In this document: positions 56,731 to 64,000 of the stretch, piece after piece
Layout: every line of letters begins with the position of its first letter
Numbering within the stretch: position 1 is the first letter of the stretch
Assembly: GCA_038093975.1 (NCBI GenBank)
Contig: JBBPTG010000007.1
Location: 124,001 to 188,000 of the forward strand
From: Chalciporus piperatus
Taxonomy: Eukaryota > Basidiomycota > Agaricomycetes > Boletales > Boletaceae
Reading direction: 5' to 3'
Length of the DNA: 64,000 nt
Made by a program: the position numbers and the translations under genes
Notes under the pieces: generated by a model
Seen by the model: the letters and a program-made list of their open reading frames with translations, nothing else
Told to the model about the DNA's origin: nothing
Database searches by the model: none

Positions 56731-56913
56731 CAAATAAATCTATTCATTCATTCCTTAAGGTGATGACGTAATCGTCGGGTATGCTGTGCCGCAGTTGGAC
56801 GTGCATCTTTCAAAACATACTCTCGTAGTACAAAGATATTCCCCGCTTTCCTTCTTGAGGACGCTCCTGCTGAGATCGCCGATTACATCTGCTGACTTAC
56901 CTTCTACAACGAG

Positions 56914-58619
56914 ATGAAGGGTTTCGCGAAAGTCATCAAGCGGTGAGTATCATCCCGTCTCTGGGACTACCAACTACTTAGATCCAAGTCTATCCTGCGT
57001 TTACAATGACTTATGACGCCTCGTTCAGGACACCTCATATGGTCACTGCGAGAGCCGGCTATGCAAAGAGTCAGTCAGGATGGCCTTATCATGTTACGGG
57101 TGATTCATGTGATCTTCAGAGTCTGCCGATCCCGAATTCGATGATTACAATCACCACTTTAGCACTCTCGAGCAGGCTACTGAAAACTTGCTCAAGGACA
57201 CCAAAGCCTTCACCGATGCAGTTACAGGTATGCTCCACCAAAGCTCCACGTCTTTCGACTGATATCGTTCCCCCCTTGCTAAGCTTTATTGATCGGTGCT
57301 AGCGGCTTTGCGAACAACATCAACTTCACATGTTCAACGCCGCCCGGAGAACTCAGCCTCTCAAACAAATTTCCCGATGTTGCCGCAACCATCTCTAATA
57401 CCCCTCTATTCGCCAAGGATATAGATGAACTTCGCGTTGCCGTTGTACCGGAACTTGAACTCATTGAGAGTCGTGTGTTGGGCCCTGTCAAGGAGTTCCA
57501 GGGCGTTCTCAAAGTCATCAGAAAGACTATAACCAAGCGCGACCACAAATTGATTGATTACGATCGATTTAACAACTCGCTAACCAAACTCCGGGAAAAG
57601 AAAGAGAGGAGTTTGAGCGACGAGAAGAACTTGTTCAAGGTCTGTCCACTTCCACTCTTAATTCGCTGTGGAGCATCGCCGTTCTTATCATGATGGCAGC
57701 TCGAGCAAGACTTCGAAATAGCGACCAACGAATACGATTTCATCAACACCGCGCTAAAGCAAGACCTTCCACGGTTCATGCAGCTCGCAACCCAGTTTAT
57801 CGATCCTTTATTCCATTCCTTTTATTACATGCAGTGCGTGGTTTCTTTCCGTGTTCGCGGCAATTGACCCAAGATGCTCTTCTACAAGGCTAAATATTTA
57901 TTACCTTTTGCTTGAGAAATTGAACTCCTTCGCCGAGGGTCGATATGATGTTACCAACTGCCCTGGCTCTCAGATTCAATCTGACTACGAGAACAATCGC
58001 ACGGATGCTTGGAGTCAGATAGAAGACCTTGGGATTACCAAGCGAATTGTATCTACCTGTGGGTGGTCGCGTTTATTGGAGCGTCAGGCACGACTGACTC
58101 GACGTAGCCAAACTTGTCCAAGAAAGGCGCGCAGAAGGCGGCGGTCTTGGGTCCATCGGGCGCACTCCGAGCGCTACATCGAGCAGCGCAAGCTTTGCCT
58201 CACGTGCCATGCCGCCTCCTTCGCATGGAGGCTCATCGTTCGTCAAGAAGGCTCCTCCTCCTCCGCCAGGTCAACAATCTGCTCCACCTCCTCCGTACTC
58301 TGCCGGGAGCAATGGTAGCACTGCCGCTGCAGTCAAACGACCGCCTCCACCACCACCGCCACTCAAACCCAAGCCGAAACCCGAACCAGTGGTCGAATAC
58401 GTCACGGCGCTGTATGACTTTGACGCTCAGGTAAGTGACGCTGTCTTGATGTATGGCATCTCATCGAACGTCCTCCTACTTCAGGCCGATGGCGATCTGT
58501 CGTTCAATACCGGTGACCGGATTGAGATCGTGAAGAAGACAGAGAGTCAGGAGGACTGGTGGACTGGTCGTTTGAATGGAATGGAGGGTGTGTTTCCTGG
58601 GAACTACGTACAGAACTGA
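56914..58619 (+). CDS. RVS167: BAR-SH3 endocytic protein Rvs167 (amphiphysin family)
   Basis: Membrane-scission protein of actin patches, forming a heterodimer with Rvs161. Start ATG 56914 ([15 protein letters not shown]); the first intron spans 56943-57028. The BAR domain (about residues 1-245) reads [93 protein letters not shown] and [14 protein letters not shown]. The linker is Gly/Ser- then strongly Pro-rich ([29 protein letters not shown]). The C-terminal SH3 is [52 protein letters not shown]. Yeast Rvs167 SH3 partners include Ysc84/Lsb-type proteins, whose homologue is at 36.7 kb. Same strand as SBDS. Confidence 0.94.
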
Positions 58620-58944
58620 GACACGGGTCATTTGCAAGGAACATTCGATAAACGATAAACTACGGACTGGATCATGGGTTTACACTCAGCCATTACATTA
58701 TTCCATCCAGCAATCTTTTCCTGCCTTGCCTTGATCTTGTGGGTGGGAATATTTCAAATCGCAATGACTGGCGTAAATGACTCCTAAATAATATCGGGCC
58801 CGCTGCCTTCCGTTTCGAGTGGCGCTCGCCTTAACTCATCTTTACTGGTTGCATCATATAAAGCTCGATATTTCCCCTCTTCTCCTCCTTGTACCCGTCT
58901 TTGTATCCATAACAGACAGCCTGTATCTATTTTGCTGATTCACA
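58620..58944. promoter_or_regulatory. SBDS promoter region
   Basis: 325 bp between RVS167 and SBDS. TATAAAG at 58857-58863 lies 82 bp before the SBDS ATG and is followed by a pyrimidine-rich tract, a typical fungal core-promoter layout. Confidence 0.45.
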
Positions 58945-60027
58945 ATGCCCATCAATCAACCCTCCAATCAAATCAAGTCAGTACCCAGAAGTTATGGAAT
59001 TACGCTCGACAACCGACTAACATCTTTGAGGTAGACTCACAAACGTCTCAATCGTTCGCCTGAAAAAAGGTGGAAAGCGTTTCGAGGTATACAATCCCCT
59101 CTTCCTCGTCGAGTAACACCTATCGTTAAACCCGACTCACAGATCGCATGTTACAAGAACAAGGTACAAGAATGGCGAAATGGGGTGTAAGTCCGGCGCC
59201 CACTTGTTTCCCCCAATCCGTCTTTTGACGTCGACGTTTACCAAAAGTGAAACGGATCTGGATGACGTCCTTCAAATCTCGAATGTATTCATCAATGTCT
59301 CAAAGGGCGAGGTAGCGAAATCGAGCGACCTCCAAAAGGGTTTTGGAACATCGTCAGTGGACGAGGCCGTTAAAGAAGTCGGTTCATTATTTCTTTCATC
59401 ACGTTTCCGAACGTTGAGATGGCCTCTCAGATATTGAAGAAAGGAGAACTTCAAGTCGGAGAGAAAGAACGCGAACATGATCTTAGCTCATTACGCAGGG
59501 AAATCGCAACCCTGGTGGCGGAGAAATGTGTCGATCCTGCGACACAACGTCCGTATCCTGTCGGAATGATCGAGAAAGCGATGGCAGAGGCAGGCGTGAG
59601 CGTTAAAGCGGGAAAGAATGCCAAAAGCCAGGTAAGCAGCCTGCGACCTCTGACTTGTATTGCAAGATGTAATACTTGGATAGGTGTCGGAAGTCATACG
59701 ACTTATTCAGGCTGGATCGAAACTACCTATCCAGCGCGCGAGGATGCGCGTCCGTGTGGCGGTCCCTGCTGCTGATGGAGAAGGGTTGGAAGAGCGGATT
59801 AAAGCGGCAGCTGAACAAGTCGAACGGGTAGAGAAGGGAGAGATGTGGGAATATGTACGTTTCTTCTTATTTTTCGTACGCATTGGTTTTATTGACGGGA
59901 TGCTATTAGATTATGCTGATTGACACGCAGCAATTCAAGACGCTCTCTGACCTTCTTCAGAAGGAATGCAAGGGAAGAGGACGCCTCGAAACAATTACAT
60001 TTGCTGCAACGGCGGACAATAGTTAGA
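58945..60027 (+). CDS. SDO1: Ribosome maturation protein Sdo1 (SBDS)
   Basis: With the GTPase Efl1, releases Tif6/eIF6 from pre-60S subunits in the cytoplasm. Start ATG 58945 (MPINQPSNQIKLTNVSIVRL). The N-terminal FYSH domain continues KKGGKRFEIACYKNKVQEW and RNGVETDLDDVLQISNVFIN, then VSKGEVAKSSDLQKGFGTSS. The central domain has ILKKGELQVGEKEREHDLSS and CVDPATQRPYPVGMIEKAMA. The C-terminal ferredoxin-like domain has SKLPIQRARMRVRVAVPAAD, then WEYQFKTLSDLLQKECKGRG and RLETITFAATADNS. The number of introns (five or more) is high for so short a gene. A full-length family member of about 250 aa. Confidence 0.95.
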
Positions 60028-60287
60028 AGTAACGAATGGTCTAGAGCAGGGGTAGAAATTAAATCTACGTCTAATTCTTCTCTTGCATAATACCAAGTGG
60101 GATGGAAGTAAATTTCCAATAACTTCCGTGCGGAGGCGCCGAGCTACGATGCTGAAACGGGTTCATCTCACAGACAGACTTAGTTTTGTAGCACTGGAGT
60201 CAGTGTAACCTCTATCTGATTGTCTACAACCTTGACTGAGACCCTGCAATGATCGGCGTCATCAGTAATTTCATTTCCTCCCGGGAT

Positions 60288-61276
60288 TCAGACGACGCAC
60301 TTGTCTAGATCCTCTGCAACGTGGTTAAGGCTACCTTGCGCTTCCTTGGAGAGGGATGCGTGTGAATGGGAGGTGCACACTGCGAGAGTCGTGGCACGAG
60401 CGGCACTTCCTGCTTTGAGTCCGGATGGTGCATCTTCAACTACCAGGCCTGATACCCATTTGAATAAGACATTATGGATCATGTATTTTAGAGTAGGATA
60501 ACTCACAATTCTCAGGCGGGAAGTCGAGCTTGGCTGCTCCTGCAAGGTAGGGGGCTGGTTTGGGTTTACCTTCGGCAACATCGTCCGCCGTCACGTAGCC
60601 TTTTCGAGGCAGAGGTAACGAACATTTTGGAATGGCGAGACTCGCGTAGTACCTGGACGCTGTCGGCCTAGTCATTGCCGGATTGAACAACAATACTTGT
60701 CGGATATGTACCTGAGGTGACGATGGTCCATCTATCTGGGGCTATCTCATTGAGCTGTATCGCGATGATAAGGTAGGTCTGTATGGTTGCCATGAGGGCA
60801 CAGTACCTCATTTAGCAATTTCTGTGCGCCCTTGAGGACTTGAGGCCCTTGTTTGGCCACAAGGTTTTCAAACCGCATTATCTCGTTCTAGATTGATATA
60901 GATCTAGAATCGGGGAACGTATTTCAGTCGACCGATCGACTCACCTCAAGCTCCGTCTCGTCCGTGATACGGCAGTGCTCGCGCAGGGTATCCTTCAGTC
61001 TCCTTCCGTGGGTTAAGTGTGCAATGTTACTTGGGAGATAGGTATAGTGTTTACGGAATTCATCCCATGCATAGTATACACCAGGTGTGGAGTCAATCAA
61101 GGTGCTGCGAGGGATGATCTCCGAGTTAGCCATTTGATGAGCTGGACGTGTCCGAGTGATTACCCATCCAGATCAAAGAGGATCTATCAGCAGAGAAGGT
61201 GAACTATTTGTCAATGCAGCGATAGTAGTGGATTGATTCGTACAGCATCGACCTTGAATTTCTTGACTTGTTCCAT
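60288..61276 (-). CDS. HAD-superfamily phosphatase (glycerol-3-phosphatase / DOG type)
   Basis: Start ATG 61276 (MEQVKKFKVDA). The next small exons give ILFDLDGTLIDSTPGVYYAW. DLDGT is HAD motif I with the nucleophilic Asp; the Gly codon is split by an intron. Then come EFRKHYTYLPSNIAHLTHGR, RLKDTLREHC, LNEIAPDRWTIVTSASRYYA (motif II Ser in VTS), PLPRKGYVTADDVAEGKPKP (motif III Lys region) and VVEDAPSGLKAGSAARATTL (motif IV acidic residues). It ends NHVAEDLDKCVV. The arrangement matches the fungal Gpp1/Gpp2 and Dog1/Dog2 group, which dephosphorylate glycerol-3-phosphate or 2-deoxyglucose-6-phosphate; substrate cannot be fixed from sequence alone. Confidence 0.88.
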
Positions 61277-61700
61277 TGTTGAGCGTAAATGAATCGAGTG
61301 GCCGGAACTTCGGATCGATTCGAGGCGTGGGAGTTTCTTACATTGACTCTGATGTCGACATGACATCACGCTGATGATAACTCTAGCTCAACTCTAGCTA
61401 AGTAGTTCCCTCATAGCGACCCAAGTTACTATTGTCCTCAAGAATTCGAAGCTATTGTGGCTCCCAACACAATTGTTCGCCCTATTTCCGGTCTCAATGC
61501 GAGGACAAACGCGCCCCAAGAGCCTTAGGTATAAGATGGGTTCTCTCTGCGTTCAACACTTACATCCCCTAGATCTCTCTCGACGAGCTTTTTACTTTCT
61601 TTCCTCACCTTTGCTGTCTCTCAGGCATTGATTGCCCCTCACTCTTTTTCGAAAGCACTCATACTTATTTGAACGTTCCCCTTGCTGCCCTCTGAACAGT
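61277..61700. promoter_or_regulatory. Divergent promoter region HAD phosphatase / secreted protein
   Basis: 424 bp. A ctctag/ctagct-rich stretch near 61380-61400. The reading frame of the secreted protein is open from 61632 but without ATG before 61701. Confidence 0.4.
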
Positions 61701-62492
61701 ATGAAGTTCTTCGCATTCACCACGCTTTTCCTCGCGTCCATCGCTGTGGCCCATCCCAGCCTTAGACGACGCATCCCTGCGAATTCCGAAAGTGCAACGT
61801 CTTCCATCCCACCCTTGCCCACTGTGTCTGGCAATCCTACCAATTCGAGCAATCCACAGGATTCGTTGACTCTCCTTTCTTCTGTGATCGCCTCTGGCTT
61901 CTCACAAAATGGTATCAACAGTACTTCCGATCCTAAGGAATCTCTTTCTCTCACATCCACCAACAACTTCATCAACTTTTGTGCCACCCTCGACCTCCCT
62001 ATTACCAATGGCCAACAGCTCCGCAATGGCTCATGTAATCCTGCACCAATGGGTGCCATTCCCTCCATCTTCAACTTGCCCAGTGCCAGGTTTGCCTCCC
62101 CCGTCAACTTCGCTACCATCCAACCCAACGAAAACTTCACAATCGCGTTGGCAGTCAAGAAGTTTGCGACTGGCTACTTTGTCAATCCCGACACCAACTA
62201 CCTCGCAGCACCTCAGCAGCTGGATCAAAATGGTCAAATCAAAGGGCACGCCCACGTCGTCATCGAACCCATCGAGTCGTCCAACCAGACCGCGCCCACA
62301 AATACAACCCTGTTTCCGTTGTCTTTGATTGACAAAGCCGTGAATGGCTGGCTCAATATTACTGGCCCTGCTCTCCCCAAGGGCGTTTACAAGATATCCG
62401 TCGACCTCCTTACAATGAACTGCCAGCAAGTGGCGTTGCCACTGCCCCACTACAAGGCGGGTGATGTGGCCATCGTGAGTGGAGCCATTTGA
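61701..62492 (+). CDS. Secreted protein of unknown function
   Basis: Start ATG 61701, single exon, 263 aa. Signal peptide FFAFTTLFLASIAVAHP, probable Kex2-like basic site just after (SLRRRIPAN), then a Ser/Thr/Asn-rich linker. The globular part starts near LTSTNNFINFCATLDLPITN and includes CNPAPMGAIPSIFNLPSARF, ALAVKKFATGYFVNPDTNYL, IKGHAHVVIEP and LPKGVYKISVDLLTMNCQQV. Several N-glycosylation sequons (NSSN, NSTS, NGS, NFT, NQT, NTT, NIT). The KGHAHVVIE and the 3-Cys pattern recur in a family of Agaricomycete secreted proteins whose function I do not know. No enzyme motif recognised. Confidence 0.85.
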   Translation: MKFFAFTTLFLASIAVAHPSLRRRIPANSESATSSIPPLPTVSGNPTNSSNPQDSLTLLSSVIASGFSQNGINSTSDPKESLSLTSTNNFINFCATLDLPITNGQQLRNGSCNPAPMGAIPSIFNLPSARFASPVNFATIQPNENFTIALAVKKFATGYFVNPDTNYLAAPQQLDQNGQIKGHAHVVIEPIESSNQTAPTNTTLFPLSLIDKAVNGWLNITGPALPKGVYKISVDLLTMNCQQVALPLPHYKAGDVAIVSGAI

Positions 62493-62908
62493 CCATATTT
62501 TTTCCAGTCACGATCTGACGCATTTGCTCCTAGTTCACTGCGTCTTGAAACACCTCATTACGTCTTTCCACGATCTCACTTGGACCGTCGTTGATCGATG
62601 GTTGCCGGAATATTTTCATCGGAATAGGATTGTACAACATACCTGTATTGATGTAGTATACACTCATTTGTAGCGCACACACGTATTACTTAGTTAGGGC
62701 TGAATAACAGACAGGGATCGACGCGTATTTGACCGTGACTCGGCTCCAAGAATTGGGCAATTGTCTTCAGCCTTCCAGCCGCGCGGCTGGATATTGAAGC
62801 AGTATTTTTCTGTCGGTTGACAACTCGATCGCCAGCTATCGGTACGCCCTTGTTATTCCCGATCTTATAGCCATACTTGAATTACAATGGATTCCAGATC
62901 CACATACC
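62493..62908. promoter_or_regulatory. Homoserine kinase upstream region
   Basis: 416 bp. An ATG at 62887 lies 22 nt before the kinase ATG in another frame and would overlap the start of the gene if included in the mRNA. Otherwise nothing recognised. Confidence 0.4.
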
Positions 62909-64000
62909 ATGGCACGGCGCACGGTCACCATCAAAGTTCCGGCCACCTCTGCCAATATCGGACCCGGCTTCGATGTCGTAGGCCTCTCTCTATCCTTATA
63001 CCTGAAGCTCACCGTCAAATTCGGGTCTCCCTCAACTGACCCACTCAAAATCACTTACTCTGGCGAAGGAGCCACAGAAGTCCCCCTCGATCCCTACCGA
63101 AACCTCACCACCCGCGTCGCCCTCTACGTCCTCCGCTGCAACAACCACCGCTCCTTCCCTATAGATCTCATCAGCATCCACGCCGACAACGAAATACCCT
63201 TTGGCCGCGGGCTCGGCTCTTCGGGCGCAGCTGTGATCGCAGGCGTTCTCCTCGGAAACGCCCTCGGTCAACTCGGTCTATCGCGCGAACGAATGTTGGA
63301 TTATGCGCTTATGGTGGAGAGACATCCGGATAACGTGACGGCAGCTCTTGTGGGCGGTTTCGTGGGATCGTATCTGCGAGAACTGGATCCTGTGGCTAGC
63401 GAGGCGGCACAGGTACCACTCTCGGAAGTGTTACCAGAGTACCCTCCCGATGCAGGCGAAGAGTGGGGGTTGTCCCCACCTGTCCCTCCGATCGGTATCG
63501 GACACTTTGTCCGTTTCGGATGGAATCGTGCTATCAAGGCCGTGGCGATTATACCTCAATTCGAGCTGAGTACCGCCAAGGCGAGGGAGGTGTTACCGAC
63601 GGAATACTCTCGAAAAGATCTCGTGTGTTTTCTTTTTACTCATGAATAGCTCTGGCCGTGTAGACTGATATGTGGCTTAGGTTTTCAATATGCAACGCCT
63701 CGCCGTGTTGACCACTGCTCTTGGACAGTCGCCTCCTGATCCCGAGCTCATTTATGAAGCGATGAAGGATCGCGTCCACCAACCGTACCGAAAGATGCTC
63801 GTGAGTTGTAATTTGCGTCAGGGTATTGAACATATGATTTAGCGCCGTGTGCAGATCCCTGGTTTGCCTACAGTGACATCATCGATCACACCCCAGACAC
63901 ACCCTGGTCTTCTTGGAATATGTTTATCAGGCGCAGGACCGACGATCTTGGCTCTGGCAACCCATAATTTCGAAGCGATCGCAGAAGGGGCTCGCGCGAT
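62909..64000 (+). CDS. THR1: Homoserine kinase (GHMP family), partial at right edge
   Basis: Phosphorylates L-homoserine in the threonine/methionine branch of the aspartate pathway. Start ATG 62909 (MARRTVTIKVPATSANIGPG). Exons 62909-63622, 63681-63800 and 63855 onward. GHMP motif 1 (VPATSANIGPGFDVVGLSLS), the ATP-binding Pro-x3-Gly-Leu-Gly-Ser-Ser loop (IPFGRGLGSSGAAVIAGVLL), ALMVERHPDNVTAALVGGFV, LPTEYSRKDLVFNMQRLAVL and motif 3 (GICLSGAGPTILALA) are all present. About 326 of an expected ~360 residues are inside the window; the last exon is cut by the right edge. Confidence 0.95.

Overview
The window is nuclear DNA of a filamentous basidiomycete, most likely an Agaricomycete. Genes are dense and split by many short introns (about 45-60 nt, GT..AG with CTNA-like branch points). 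The protein set is fungal: ERG5 sterol C-22 desaturase, a QDE-1-like RNA-dependent RNA polymerase, a GID/CTLH subunit, class 1A DHODH, Isa1, Atp11, Las1, Mak11, Sdo1/SBDS, Rvs167, Ysc84 and a Mep-type ammonium transporter. I see no rRNA, tRNA, CRISPR array or intact transposon. Coordinates are from a by-eye splice model. Where I worked out every exon (both phosphatases, ERG5, TRS31, DHODH, ISA1, UMP1, ATP11) the summed exon length is divisible by three.

Layout. 1-7.1 kb: two tandem secreted, probably GPI-anchored acid-phosphatase-like genes flanked by gene-poor DNA. 7.1-15.6 kb: ERG5, a BTB/POZ gene divergent from TRAPP subunit TRS31, DHODH, and an HMG-box factor. 16-20 kb: the RdRp. 20.4-31 kb: splicing factor MFAP1, ISA1, the Gid1/RanBP9-like subunit, proteasome chaperone UMP1, and an F-BAR/RhoGAP protein. 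31-36.5 kb: two tandem PIF1-type helicases, each with an N-terminal caulimovirus-VI (viroplasmin/HBD-like) domain. 36.7-49.5 kb: YSC84-like SYLF-SH3 protein, LAS1, a 7-TM protein, an F-box-like protein, a prenylcysteine oxidase and an ammonium transporter. 50-64 kb: ATP11, a Rossmann-fold reductase, MAK11, LIP2, a LEA-like mitochondrial protein, a decayed NmrA-like pseudogene, RVS167, SBDS, a HAD phosphatase, a secreted protein and the 5' part of homoserine kinase (runs off the right edge).

Functional links. Three ribosome-assembly genes (LAS1, MAK11, SBDS) and three cortical actin/endocytosis genes (F-BAR RhoGAP, YSC84, RVS167) lie close together. ISA1 and LIP2 both support protein lipoylation. 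The most unusual item is the tandem pair of viroplasmin-PIF1 helicases about 11 kb from the RdRp. An RNA:DNA-hybrid-binding fold fused to a hybrid-unwinding helicase suggests an R-loop or RNA-directed function, but that is inference. Two introns use GC-AG splice sites, confirmed by reading frame.
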